This document shows, one piece after another, positions 1 to 9,564 of a stretch of DNA of 64,000 nucleotides. Position numbers and translations under genes: made by a program. Below the pieces are notes generated by a model. That model made no database searches. It was not told the origin of the DNA and saw only the letters and a list, made by a program, of their open reading frames with translations. Each line of letters starts with the position of its first letter. Position 1 is the stretch's first letter. Origin of the DNA: Fibrobacterota bacterium (GTDB lineage: Bacteria; Fibrobacterota; Fibrobacteria; UBA5070); the NCBI GenBank assembly GCA_016715065.1, contig JADKBN010000002.1, forward strand, positions 747,400-811,399, in the 5' to 3' direction.

Positions 1-74
1 TGGAGGATTCCGGCCAGGACTTGGACATTGGCGGGATTGTCCTCGACGATGAGGATTTCCTTCAGTGAGTCCAT
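1..74 (-). CDS. Response regulator receiver domain, N-terminal fragment (runs off window)
   Basis: The minus strand opens with ATG at 74-72 and reads MDSLKEILIVEDNPANV before leaving the window. ILIVEDNPANVQVL is the first strand and acidic pocket of a CheY-like receiver domain. The start lies 7 bp after the stop of the hybrid kinase, and an AAGGA about 11 bases upstream, inside the kinase's last codons, can serve as ribosome binding site, so the two are probably translated together. The phosphoacceptor Asp and any output domain lie outside the window, so the output is unknown. Confidence 0.7.
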   Translation of the reverse strand, partial: MDSLKEILIVEDNPANVQVLAGIL

Positions 75-81
75 TTTGCGC

Positions 82-2676
82 TCAGGTCCTTTCCAATTGT
101 CGCAAGATCCGTTCGATGGCACGGACGTCGAACGATTTTCCGGCGTCTCCGAGCTGTCGGGCGAGCACTTCCAGATCGGAAAGATTCCGGTCCTTCGCGA
201 TCTGGACGAGGCGCTGTGACAGGTTTTGCAATGCGCTGAAATTGAGGCCGGAGGAGGATGCGTCGCGGAAAACCGCCACGAGTTCCTTGGCGGCATCCAG
301 GGAGGCCTCGCCGATGGATGGATCGGGAAGGGGGCGAGAAACCGCTTGGGAATCGAGCGCGACCCTGGAAAACCAGCGATCGAGCACGCGGACAAGGGAA
401 GGAAGTTCGACGGGTTTGGACAAGAACGCGTCGAACGGACGGTCCGTGGGTTCGGGAGGATTGGTCCGGTCCACCGATGCGGTGAGGGCCACCACGGGGA
501 TGTCCGCAGTCGCTGGATTCGCACGAAGCGCCCGGGTCGCTTCGAAACCGTCGAGAACCGGCATCCGCAGGTCCATCAGGACCAGGCCGGGTCCGGATTT
601 GTTCGCCGTGAGCAAGGCGACCTCGCCGTTGTCCGCTTCCAGGCATTCCAGCCCGACCCGCTCGAGGATCTCCCGCATCAACAGGCGATTGCATTCGACA
701 TCGTCCACGACCAGCACGATGCCTCCCGCATACCGCACGGTGGTGAAATCCTCCGGTGCGAGCGCGGCTTCCCTCCCGAGACGGCCGGCTGGGAGATCGG
801 GAAGCATCAAGGTGAAGGTCGATCCCGCCCCGAGCTGGCTTTTCAAGAGGATTTCACCCCCCATCAATCCGGCGAGTTTGCGCGAGATGGCCAGCCCCAG
901 ACCCGTCCCCCCGAGGCGGCGCGATCCGGGGCCATGGCTTTGCTCGAAGGCGTCGAAGACCAGATCGTGTTCCTCCTCGGCGATTCCCATGCCGGTGTCG
1001 GCTACCTGGAATTCCAGGTCGATCCGACCCGCCCCGGTTCGGGAGGGACGGAACCGGATGCGGACGAGCACCGTGCCCTGGTCGGTGAATTTGATGGCGT
1101 TCCCCACCAGGTTCAGCAGAATCTGTCGCAGTCGGATTTCATCCACCTGCACCGCGTCGGGAAGATCGTCCTGGATCTCGGAGCGGAGGCTGATCCGTTT
1201 TTCCTGCACCTGGGGCCCGAACATCCGGACCAGGTCTCCCACCAGGTGGCGCAGATCGGTCGGATTGGCGTCGATCCGCATCCGTCCCGCCTCCATCTTC
1301 GACATGTCGAGGATGTCGTTGATCAGGCGCAGAAGCCCTCTGCCGCTGGTGCGGATGGAGTCGATGTGGCGGGCCTGTTCTGGCGTGGTATGCATCCCCG
1401 CAAGCAGTTCGCTGAAGCCGATCACCGCGTTCAGCGGAGTGCTGATCTCGTGGCTCATGTTCGCCAGGAACTCGCTCTTGACCCGGCTGGCGGATTGGGC
1501 CCGGGCGATGGCCTGCTTCAATTGGGCTTCCGATCGTTTTCGTTCCGCGATGTTGCGGGCGATCGACAGCGTCCAGCGCTTGCCTTGCCAATCAAGCAGC
1601 CGGGCGGAGACCTCCACGGGGATCTCCTCGCCGGATTTTGCCACCAACGTGGTTTCGTAGATGCAGCGACGCTCCTCCAGGAGCCTTGCGATGACGGCTT
1701 CGTATTCTGCGGGATCCTCCCATCGGCTGATCGCGCGGGGATCCAATGTCAGAAGCTCGGCCCGCGAATATCCCAGGCTGGTGCAGGCGACGGCGTTGAC
1801 CTCGAGGAATTTTCCCGGAAGGTCGCTGTCGATTTCCGTCACGAAGATCGCGTCGTTGCCGCTGTCGAACAAGGTCGAGTATTTGAGTTCGCGTTCGTGG
1901 ACCATGTCCTCCAGGCGCTGTCGGTAGGAATCCAGTTCCAGTTCAGCCATCTTCCGCTCGGCCAGGCCCCAGGCGATGTCGGCGAACAGGCTGACCATCC
2001 GCACGTCGTCGTCGTCGTAGAGACCTTCCTTGTTTCCCACTCCGAGGATCGCGACGATCTTGTCTTCGCGGAAGATCGGGACCACCAATTCCCGGATCAA
2101 AGCCGCATGGCCCGCTGGAAGGCCCTTTTTCCCGGGCATGGACATGTAGTCGTTGTGGATGACCGCCCGGCGCTCTCGCACGCAATTGGCCCACACCCCC
2201 GCCATGGAAAGTCCGTAGTGCTGGCCCGCGCCCGTGGCATGGCAATAGAGCTTGGCGGTTCGGGTCGACCAAGCTTGTAGATGGATGGATTCCTGATCCG
2301 GCTCGACGAAGTGGTAGAACGATACCTTGCTATCCGTAAGGCGTTCCACTTCGTCCAGAGTCAGGACGAGAAAGTCGTGGAGGCTGGTTCGGGGGGCTTC
2401 GGCCATCAGCCGCACGCGGGCTTGCAGTACCCCTTCCGACCGGCTCTGGGTGAGGAGAGCTTGCGATTGTTCTTGATCGGCTTGGTTGAGTTGGGCAAGC
2501 AGCTCTCCACCAAGCACGAAGGTGATCACAGAGCCGATCAGGCCCAGCGTCAGATGCAGGGGATCCGGAAAGCCCTGGAATGCCCCCGCGGCCAGGAGAA
2601 TTCCGACTCCGAAACATGCCTTGGCCAGGAGGCGGAGGCGTTGCGGGTTGGACAAATGGATCTGAACAATGCGCAT
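82..2676 (-). CDS. Hybrid sensor histidine kinase (2 TM, GAF, PAS, HisKA, HATPase, REC)
   Basis: 864 residues. Two hydrophobic helices near residues 17-36 and 39-60 anchor it in the inner membrane with almost no periplasmic loop, so the cytoplasmic GAF domain (about 95-235) and PAS domain (about 255-370) are the likely sensors. The dimerisation H-box MSHEISTPLN (His near 409) has Ser where most kinases have Arg. The ATPase has an N-box (LLNLVGNAIKF) and G-boxes DTGMGI and GTGLGLAISR. A receiver domain with LMDLRMPVLDG (Asp near 700) follows. The last ~100 residues are helical like an HPt domain but show no obvious phospho-His. It is followed closely by a response regulator on the same strand, its likely partner. 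The stimulus is unknown. Confidence 0.9.
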   Translation of the reverse strand: MRIVQIHLSNPQRLRLLAKACFGVGILLAAGAFQGFPDPLHLTLGLIGSVITFVLGGELLAQLNQADQEQSQALLTQSRSEGVLQARVRLMAEAPRTSLHDFLVLTLDEVERLTDSKVSFYHFVEPDQESIHLQAWSTRTAKLYCHATGAGQHYGLSMAGVWANCVRERRAVIHNDYMSMPGKKGLPAGHAALIRELVVPIFREDKIVAILGVGNKEGLYDDDDVRMVSLFADIAWGLAERKMAELELDSYRQRLEDMVHERELKYSTLFDSGNDAIFVTEIDSDLPGKFLEVNAVACTSLGYSRAELLTLDPRAISRWEDPAEYEAVIARLLEERRCIYETTLVAKSGEEIPVEVSARLLDWQGKRWTLSIARNIAERKRSEAQLKQAIARAQSASRVKSEFLANMSHEISTPLNAVIGFSELLAGMHTTPEQARHIDSIRTSGRGLLRLINDILDMSKMEAGRMRIDANPTDLRHLVGDLVRMFGPQVQEKRISLRSEIQDDLPDAVQVDEIRLRQILLNLVGNAIKFTDQGTVLVRIRFRPSRTGAGRIDLEFQVADTGMGIAEEEHDLVFDAFEQSHGPGSRRLGGTGLGLAISRKLAGLMGGEILLKSQLGAGSTFTLMLPDLPAGRLGREAALAPEDFTTVRYAGGIVLVVDDVECNRLLMREILERVGLECLEADNGEVALLTANKSGPGLVLMDLRMPVLDGFEATRALRANPATADIPVVALTASVDRTNPPEPTDRPFDAFLSKPVELPSLVRVLDRWFSRVALDSQAVSRPLPDPSIGEASLDAAKELVAVFRDASSSGLNFSALQNLSQRLVQIAKDRNLSDLEVLARQLGDAGKSFDVRAIERILRQLERT

Positions 2677-2795
2677 GGATGTCGAATTGTCTCATTCTGG
2701 ATCAAGGATTGGGTGTGCGTGCGCACTGAGGGTTTGTAGATTTAGTGCTCATTTGGGCAGAGATTGTTCTGCCTGCTCCGGAGGCGAAGGTCCAG

Positions 2796-5700
2796 ATGGG
2801 AAACACACTCCGTGTCGTGGGGGCGCACGAACACAACCTGAAAAACGTCTCGGTGGATCTTCCCCGCGACCAGCTCGTGGTGCTCACGGGGGTCTCCGGA
2901 TCGGGAAAATCCAGTCTCGCGTTCGACACCATCTTCCGCGAAGGCCAGCGGCGCTACGTGGAAAGCCTGTCCAGCTACGCTCGCCAGTTCATCGGGCAGA
3001 TGGGCAAGCCGGCGGTGGAACATGTCGAGGGATTGTCGCCCTCCATCTGCATCGACCAGAAAACGGTCAATCGCAATCCGCGCTCCACCGTGGGGACCAC
3101 CACGGAAATCCTCGACCACTTGCGGCTGCTCTTCGCGCGGTTGGGCGAAGCCCGATGCCCGGTTTGCTCGGAACCGATCGAAGCCCGCACCCCCGGTCAG
3201 ATCGCGGATCGATTGTTGTTCGATCGTCCCGACCAGGACTGTCTGCTGATGGCGCCGGTGGTGCGCCGGCGCAAAGGCGAGTACCGCGCCGAACAGGAGG
3301 AGTGGAAGGCCCAAGGCTATCGCTACGCCCGCATCGATGGCAAATTGCACGACCTGGAGACCGCCTCGGAGCTGGAGCGCTACGAGAACCACACCTTGGA
3401 ACTGGTGCTGGACCGGTTGCGCATCGAAGAGAAGAGCCTTCCGCGTCTGCGCGAGGGCATCCAGAAAGCCCTGCAGTTGGCCGAAGGCGTGGTTTCGATC
3501 CTGACGGGACCGGAGTCGTTTTCTGGCAAAGGCCAGGAAGGCGTGTTTTCCGCGCTGCGGGCGTGTCCCAACGGGCATGTGGAGCTGCCCGAACTGGAGC
3601 CCCGTTGTTTTTCGTTCAACCACCCGGCTGGCGCCTGTCCGGAATGCAAGGGTCTGGGGGTTCTGCGCAGTTTCGACGAAGACCTCCTGGTGCCGGATCC
3701 GCGCAAATCGCTGGAGGGACGCGCCTTGGCCGCCATCACGGACAAGGGCACGTTGATGTTCAGCGATTGGGGCCCGAGGGAAACCAAGGCCATCGCCGCC
3801 CGGCACGGCTTCAAGCTGGACACTCCCTGGAAGGACATCCCCGCATCGGGCCGCAGGGCGTTGTTGCGCGATGGAGTGCCGGAGCGAGGTCTGCGCGGGG
3901 CGATCCCGGTGCTCCAGGAGCTCTACGACCAGTGGAACATCCGGTTGCTGGAACGCTTCCAGCGCTCCTGCCTCTGCCCCTCGTGCCACGGAAGCCGCCT
4001 GGGAGTGGTGAGCCGCACGGTCAAATTCCGTCAGACGGGGATCCACGAGCTCACCGGCATGACCATCTCCCAGCTCGCCAAATTCTTCCGGGAAGTGAAG
4101 CCCACCGAGTTCGAGGTCAAGGTGGGGCGCGAGATCTTCCGCGAAATCCGCGAAAGGATCTTCTTCCTGGAAGCCGTCGGTCTCGATTACCTCTCGCTGG
4201 ATCGGTCCGCCGCGACCCTATCCGGCGGGGAGGCCCAGCGGATCCGGCTGGCCGCCCAGGTGGGGTCGGGGCTCCAAGGCGTGCTCTACGTTCTGGACGA
4301 GCCATCCATCGGACTCCATCCCCGCGACAACCGACGTCTCCTGGATACCTTGCGCCGCCTGCGCGACCGGGGCAATTCCGTCCTGGTGGTGGAGCACGAC
4401 CAGGAAACCATGCAGGAAGCGGACCACGTCGTGGACATCGGCCCCGGCGCGGGAAGCCTGGGCGGAACCATCGTGGGCCAGGGAACCTGGATGGATCTGG
4501 TGGCGACGGAAGGCTCCCCGACGGGACGATATCTGTCCGGAACGGAAGGCGTGCCCATGCCCGAGGTCCGCAGGCCCTGCGGCAAGGAGGTCCCGCGGGT
4601 CACCGTGACCGCTTGCAAGGCCCACAACCTCAAGAACGTCGACCTTTCCATTCCGTTGGGCCGGTTCGTCGCCTTGGCCGGGGTCTCGGGATCGGGCAAG
4701 AGCACATTTTTGGACCATATCTTGGGACCTGCGCTGGCCAACCAGCTGCAGGGCGCCGAGCGGGAGGTGGGGGAGCACGGGCGCATCGAAGGCATCGAGC
4801 ACCTGGACAAGGTGATCGAGATCGACCAGGCACCGATCGGACGCACTCCGCGCTCCAACCCCGCCACCTACACCGGGGTGTTCGACGAGATCCGCAACCT
4901 GTTCGCAGCCCTTCCCGAATCCAAGGCGCGCGGCTACAAGGCGGGGCGGTTTTCGTTCAACGTGGCGGGAGGGCGCTGCGAAGAATGCGAAGGAGCGGGC
5001 TCCAAGGACGTGGAAATGCAGCTGCTGGCCAACGTCCAGGTGGAGTGCGAGGAGTGCGGAGGCAAGAGGTTCAATCCGCCCACGTTGGAAGTGCACTTCA
5101 AGGGGAAGACAATTTCCGACGTCCTGGAGATGACCATCGACGAGGCGCTGGAGTTCTTCCAGGCGGTCCCCAAGATCGCCCGTGGATTGAAGACATTGCA
5201 GGACATCGGCTTGGGGTACGTGAAGATAGGGCAGCCTTCCACCACGCTTTCCGGCGGAGAAGCCCAGCGGATCAAGCTGGCCACCGAGCTCCAGAAGCCC
5301 TCCACGGGCCGCACGCTCTATCTGTTGGACGAACCCACCACGGGCCTGCATTTCCAGGACGTATCGCGCTTGGTGGTCGCCCTCCAGGAACTGGTGGACC
5401 GCGGCAACACGGTGATGGTGGTGGAACACAACCTGGATCTGGTCCGTGCCGCCGACTGGGTCCTGGACCTGGGACCGGAGGGCGGCGCCAAAGGCGGATA
5501 CCTCTGCGCCGAAGGCACGCCGGAGCAGGTGGCCAAGGCGAAGAAGTCTCCGACCGGCCCGTTCCTGGCACGGGCCATCGCGGCGGGGCTAGCCATGCGC
5601 AACATGGCCCCCACCGTTGCATGGGCGATTCCCGTAGGGGCGATTCATGAATCGCCCGTACAACGGGAATCGCCCCTGCCCATGGCCGCCGAACCCGCCG

Positions 5701-8207
5701 CATCGGCGGATCTCGACATCCGCGTGCGCGGTGCCTGCAAGCACAACCTCAAGAACATCTCCGTGCGCATCCCGCGCCATTCCATGACGGTGGTGACGGG
5801 CCCCAGCGGTTCGGGGAAGACCAGCCTCGCGTTCAACACCCTCTTCGCCGAGGGCCAACGTCGCTTCGTGGAATCCCTTTCCACCTACGCCCGGCGCTTT
5901 TTGGGACGTCTCGATCGCGGCGAAGCGGATTCGATCGACGGGCTTTCGCCCGCGATCGCCATCGACCAGAAGACGGCCTCCCGTTCGCCTCGTTCCACGG
6001 TGGCCACCCTGACGGAGATCTACGACTACCTGCGGCTGCTGTGGTGTCGGGCGGGCATCCAGCACGATCCGGCCACCGGGAACATCCTGCGGTCCTGGTC
6101 CGCGGCGGAAGCGGCGGATGCCGCGCTCAAGGCCGCTGATGGCCAGATTTTGTCCGTATGGGCGCCGCTGTACCTGCCGGATTCCGGTCTGCCTTTGTTT
6201 CTCAGCGCGCCCTCGCAGCTTCCGCGTGTGGCCGAGCAGCTGCTGGAGCTCGGCTTCGAGGTCGCCGAGGCCGGTGGCAAGGAAGTCGACCTGCGCAAGC
6301 CCTCCACCCCCAAGGACGGCTGCCGGGTGTTCGTGCGGGTCGATCGCCTGAAGGCCCGGGCGGGAGAGCGCAAACGTCTTCTGGAGGCCGTCTTGCGCGC
6401 GCGGGACGAAGCGCACGGAATCTGTCTGTTCCGCTGGGACGGAGGCGAACTCTGGACGGGCGCGCAGCCGCTGGACGCATCGACGGGTTACTGGCAGAAG
6501 GAGCCTTGGGAGCCCAAGCATTTTTCGTTCAACAGCCATTTCGGTGCTTGTCCGTCCTGCGAAGGACTGGGCGGATCCAAATCCAAGCCCTGCCCCGTAT
6601 GCCACGGAGAGCGATTGCGTCCGGAAACCGCCGCGGTGAAGGTTGCGGGGAAGAGACTTCCGGAATTTGTCAAGTCAACCGTGGACGAGGCTTTGGCCTT
6701 CGTCAAGACGCTCAAGCTGAAGGGCGCCGCCGCCGAGATCGCCGTTCCCGTGGTCCGCGAACTGCGAGGAAGGCTGGAATTCCTGTCCGATGTGGGCGTG
6801 GGGTACCTGTCCCTCGATCGCTCCGGAAACACGCTCTCCGGAGGCGAGGCGCAGCGCATCCGACTGGCGAGCCAGATCGGATCGGGCCTGGAAGGTGTGT
6901 TGTACGTGCTGGACGAGCCCACCACGGGCCTGCACCAGCGCGATACCGCCAAGCTCGTGCAGACCTTGCGCCGCATGCGCGATCTGGGAAACACCGTGGT
7001 GGTGGTCGAGCACGATCCCGAGTTGATCCGCAGTGCCGACCATGTGGTCGACATGGGGCCCGGCGCGGGCGAGGAAGGCGGCGAGGTGGTCGCCTCCGGA
7101 TCGTATGAGCAAATTCTGTCGCATCCATCGAGCCGTACCTCGGCCTACCTGTCGGGTCGGCGGTCGATTTCCCGCAAGGTCCTGCCCGTGCAGAAGGCCG
7201 AATGGATCCGGCTGCGCGGCGGGAACATCCACAATCTCAAGGATGTCGATGTCGACATCCCGATGGCGCGGATGACCGCCATCGCCGGCGTGTCCGGCTC
7301 CGGGAAGAGTTCGCTCGCACTGGATCTGCTGGTGCCGGCGCTGGAAGCGGCCAAGGCGGGTCGAAAGAAATGCCCCGGACTCAAGTCGGTGACCGTGGGC
7401 GAGGAGGTCCAGGAAATCGTGCTCGTGGACCAGAGTCCCATCGGAACCACGCCGCGCTCCACGCCGGCGAGTTTCTGCGGGATCTGGGAACACATCCGCG
7501 AGTTCTTCGCGGCATTGCCCGAATCCAAGGCCAAGGGTTGGGACCGTCGGAGGTTCCAATTCAACGGCGGCAACGGTCGCTGTCCGGTCTGCGAAGGGCG
7601 CGGGGCGGTGGAACTGGAAATGCACTTCTTGTCGGACGTGTGGGTGCGTTGCGACGCGTGCGAAGGAAAACGATTCGATCCGGATACGTTGGCCATCCGC
7701 TTCCGTGGCCGCAACGTGGCCGATGTGTTGGGGATGCGCGTGGACGAGGCCAAGGATTTTTTCTCCTTCCATCGCAAGACCCGCACGATGTTGGAAACCC
7801 TCGAATCGCTCGGTTTGGGGTATCTCCGGCTCGGGCAGCCTGCCACCGAGCTATCAGGCGGGGAGTCCCAGCGCTTGAAGCTCGCCGAAGAGCTCGGGCG
7901 GAACCGGCGCGGCCGAGCGGTCTACATCCTGGATGAACCGACCACGGGCCTGCACCTGTCGGACATCGATCTGTTGGTGCAGGCAATGGATCTGCTCGTG
8001 GCGCGCGGAGATACCGTGGTGGTGGTGGAACATCAACTGGACGTCCTGGGGGCATGCGATTGGCTGGTGGAGCTGGGGCCGGAGGGCGGCGCGGCCGGCG
8101 GCAAGGTCCTGTTCCAGGGCCCCCCGGGAGTGTTGCCAGCCAGGACTCCGACGGGTGCGGCGATCCGGGCTTACCGATCTGGAATACGAAATCTTTCCCA
8201 GGTGTAG
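2796..8207 (+). CDS. uvrA: Double-length excinuclease ABC subunit A (tandem UvrA fusion)
   Basis: 1803 residues, about twice the usual ~940. It should recognise bulky DNA lesions and load UvrB in nucleotide excision repair. There are four complete ABC ATPase sites: Walker A near residues 32, 628, 1002 and 1498; signature LSGGE near 475, 817, 1347 and 1686; Walker B LDEP near 498, 841, 1369 and 1709. The first half is canonical, with CPECKG...CPSCHG around the insertion domain and the zinc finger CEECEGAG...CEECGGKRF. In the second half the corresponding cysteines are only about 15 residues apart (CPSCEG...CPVCHG), so the insertion domain is essentially absent, and the UvrB-binding region is divergent. 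The halves are joined by a linker encoded by a palindromic repeat (5623-5675). ATG 2796 is chosen over 2745 because MGNTLRVVGA aligns with the family start and GGAGG/AAGG lies upstream. Chlamydial UvrA is also known to be double length. Confidence 0.95.
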   Translation: MGNTLRVVGAHEHNLKNVSVDLPRDQLVVLTGVSGSGKSSLAFDTIFREGQRRYVESLSSYARQFIGQMGKPAVEHVEGLSPSICIDQKTVNRNPRSTVGTTTEILDHLRLLFARLGEARCPVCSEPIEARTPGQIADRLLFDRPDQDCLLMAPVVRRRKGEYRAEQEEWKAQGYRYARIDGKLHDLETASELERYENHTLELVLDRLRIEEKSLPRLREGIQKALQLAEGVVSILTGPESFSGKGQEGVFSALRACPNGHVELPELEPRCFSFNHPAGACPECKGLGVLRSFDEDLLVPDPRKSLEGRALAAITDKGTLMFSDWGPRETKAIAARHGFKLDTPWKDIPASGRRALLRDGVPERGLRGAIPVLQELYDQWNIRLLERFQRSCLCPSCHGSRLGVVSRTVKFRQTGIHELTGMTISQLAKFFREVKPTEFEVKVGREIFREIRERIFFLEAVGLDYLSLDRSAATLSGGEAQRIRLAAQVGSGLQGVLYVLDEPSIGLHPRDNRRLLDTLRRLRDRGNSVLVVEHDQETMQEADHVVDIGPGAGSLGGTIVGQGTWMDLVATEGSPTGRYLSGTEGVPMPEVRRPCGKEVPRVTVTACKAHNLKNVDLSIPLGRFVALAGVSGSGKSTFLDHILGPALANQLQGAEREVGEHGRIEGIEHLDKVIEIDQAPIGRTPRSNPATYTGVFDEIRNLFAALPESKARGYKAGRFSFNVAGGRCEECEGAGSKDVEMQLLANVQVECEECGGKRFNPPTLEVHFKGKTISDVLEMTIDEALEFFQAVPKIARGLKTLQDIGLGYVKIGQPSTTLSGGEAQRIKLATELQKPSTGRTLYLLDEPTTGLHFQDVSRLVVALQELVDRGNTVMVVEHNLDLVRAADWVLDLGPEGGAKGGYLCAEGTPEQVAKAKKSPTGPFLARAIAAGLAMRNMAPTVAWAIPVGAIHESPVQRESPLPMAAEPAASADLDIRVRGACKHNLKNISVRIPRHSMTVVTGPSGSGKTSLAFNTLFAEGQRRFVESLSTYARRFLGRLDRGEADSIDGLSPAIAIDQKTASRSPRSTVATLTEIYDYLRLLWCRAGIQHDPATGNILRSWSAAEAADAALKAADGQILSVWAPLYLPDSGLPLFLSAPSQLPRVAEQLLELGFEVAEAGGKEVDLRKPSTPKDGCRVFVRVDRLKARAGERKRLLEAVLRARDEAHGICLFRWDGGELWTGAQPLDASTGYWQKEPWEPKHFSFNSHFGACPSCEGLGGSKSKPCPVCHGERLRPETAAVKVAGKRLPEFVKSTVDEALAFVKTLKLKGAAAEIAVPVVRELRGRLEFLSDVGVGYLSLDRSGNTLSGGEAQRIRLASQIGSGLEGVLYVLDEPTTGLHQRDTAKLVQTLRRMRDLGNTVVVVEHDPELIRSADHVVDMGPGAGEEGGEVVASGSYEQILSHPSSRTSAYLSGRRSISRKVLPVQKAEWIRLRGGNIHNLKDVDVDIPMARMTAIAGVSGSGKSSLALDLLVPALEAAKAGRKKCPGLKSVTVGEEVQEIVLVDQSPIGTTPRSTPASFCGIWEHIREFFAALPESKAKGWDRRRFQFNGGNGRCPVCEGRGAVELEMHFLSDVWVRCDACEGKRFDPDTLAIRFRGRNVADVLGMRVDEAKDFFSFHRKTRTMLETLESLGLGYLRLGQPATELSGGESQRLKLAEELGRNRRGRAVYILDEPTTGLHLSDIDLLVQAMDLLVARGDTVVVVEHQLDVLGACDWLVELGPEGGAAGGKVLFQGPPGVLPARTPTGAAIRAYRSGIRNLSQV
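5623..5675. repeat. Palindromic repeat element inserted in frame in uvrA
   Basis: Nested inverted repeats: outer arms GGGCGATTCCCGT (5623-5635) and its exact complement ACGGGAATCGCCC (5663-5675), enclosing a perfect 20-bp palindrome centred on TTCATGAA (5638-5657). It is translated without a stop as AIPVGAIHESPVQRESP and forms the linker between the two UvrA halves. The arms share the core GGCGATT. The structure resembles intergenic palindromic elements that have entered a gene. Confidence 0.85.
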
Positions 8208-8257
8208 AAACCGGGCGAAAAATTGTCCCGAATCGCCCTATCTTGACCGCCGTACCA

Positions 8258-9484
8258 ATGTCCGTTCCAAGTCGTCCAGGCCCGATCCGGGTCGGTCATG
8301 TTCTGACTTCCCTCTCCGAGGGAGGCTTGGAGCGATTCGCCCTGACATTGGCTTCCAGCCTGCCCAAAGACGGCTTCGAAGTGCGGATCTACGCTCTGTT
8401 GCGAAAAAACCCCTGGCTGGGCGCCTTTCGCGAGCGGGGGATTCCCGTCACCATCATCGGTGCGGAGAATAGGCCTGGACTGCGATCCTGGCCTGTAAAC
8501 GCGTTGGCCCTGCTGCGCTTGGCGTGGCATCTTCGGAGGGACCGGATCGAAGTGATCCACGCGCCGGATTTCTATCCCGCCGCGATGGCCCGTTTGGCGT
8601 CGGTATTGGCCCGCGTGCCCGGGCGGGTCCACACGCTCCACAGCGTCTACGATTGGTACTCGCCATCGGTGTTTCGGGTCCAACGGTTGCTTGGTTTTTT
8701 CACCGATGCCGTCACGGCGGTCTCCATGCCCGTGCTGGAGTATTCCCGCAATAGGGAACATCAACCGGATTCGAAGTACCGCCTCATCCACAACGGCGCA
8801 GACGAACAGCGCTTTCGGCCCGACCTTCAGGCCCGCCGTCGCGAGCGAGTGCGCCTGGGCTGGAAGGAAGACGACCACGTCGTGGGGGCCGTGGGGGCGA
8901 GGAGTCCGCGCAAGGGGCATCCATTGCTCGCCGAAGGCATCGCTCCGCTGATGAAGCGCGATCCGAAGCTGCGTTTGGCCATTCTCGGGGCTGCCTCGGA
9001 CCGATATCCCGACACGCGGTCGGAAGTGGAACGGATTGCGATTTCCTACGGAGTGCTCGATCGAGTCCATTTCCTGGAGCCTCGCGACGATGTGGAAAAT
9101 TTCTTCGCGGCCATCGATGTCCACTGCATGCCATCGGAAGTGGAAGGTTTGAGTTTCGCGGCCATCGAAGGAATCCTGAGCGGCTGTGTCTCGGTTTTTT
9201 CGGATTTGGCCGCCTTCCGCGAACTGGTGGACCATGGGACCACCGGTTACCTCTTCGAACGAAACGATCCCACCTCGTTGCGTCAGATGTTGGTCCAAGC
9301 GTTGGCGATTCCGCATTGGGACAAGCAATTTTCCGTTCGGTCCCGCAGTGCTGCGATCGAGCGGTTCGGACAGTCCCGGATGGTGGATCTTTATGCGAGC
9401 TTGTACCAGGAAATCCTGGTCGGAAAGGGGCGATTGCGCCCAGATCCAGAACGCAAACCGCTGCTTGTCGATGCTAGAGTCTGA
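8258..9484 (+). CDS. Glycosyltransferase, GT4 family
   Basis: 408 residues. The N-terminal half starts with the GT-B signature RVGHVLTSLSEGGLERFALTLA, and the C-terminal Rossmann half has VVGAVGARSPRKGH and the nucleotide-sugar motif PSEVEGLSFAAIEGI, corresponding to the E-x7-E motif of retaining GT4 enzymes. It probably transfers a sugar to a lipid-linked or surface glycan at the cytoplasmic membrane. ATG 8258 is chosen because the domain begins there; the longer frame from 8054 would overlap uvrA. It lies 50 bp after uvrA and is not next to other glycan genes, so its acceptor is unknown. Confidence 0.85.
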   Translation: MSVPSRPGPIRVGHVLTSLSEGGLERFALTLASSLPKDGFEVRIYALLRKNPWLGAFRERGIPVTIIGAENRPGLRSWPVNALALLRLAWHLRRDRIEVIHAPDFYPAAMARLASVLARVPGRVHTLHSVYDWYSPSVFRVQRLLGFFTDAVTAVSMPVLEYSRNREHQPDSKYRLIHNGADEQRFRPDLQARRRERVRLGWKEDDHVVGAVGARSPRKGHPLLAEGIAPLMKRDPKLRLAILGAASDRYPDTRSEVERIAISYGVLDRVHFLEPRDDVENFFAAIDVHCMPSEVEGLSFAAIEGILSGCVSVFSDLAAFRELVDHGTTGYLFERNDPTSLRQMLVQALAIPHWDKQFSVRSRSAAIERFGQSRMVDLYASLYQEILVGKGRLRPDPERKPLLVDARV

Positions 9485-9564
9485 TCCCCTCCTCGGTGCG
9501 AGGGTCGAAGGGTGATGCGCGGACACTGATCCTCGCCGCCAAGTGGTAGTATTGGAGGGATCCC

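Noticed and set aside
65..2280. Long plus-strand open frames opposite the first histidine kinase
   Set aside because: They are shadows of the GC-rich kinase gene: no domain motifs, Arg/Pro/Gly-rich composition, while the minus frame has the full kinase domain series.
2700..2790. A LexA/SOS box upstream of uvrA
   Set aside because: The only palindrome seen (GTGCGCAC) does not match known SOS box consensus sequences, and no recA or lexA context is available.
2669..5650. A 993-codon plus-strand frame overlapping uvrA
   Set aside because: It runs parallel to uvrA in another frame, is Arg/Gly-rich and shows no conserved motif.
2796..8207. uvrA as two genes joined by an assembly error
   Set aside because: The two halves differ throughout and are joined by an in-frame linker without stop or start signals, so a collapsed or duplicated assembly is unlikely.
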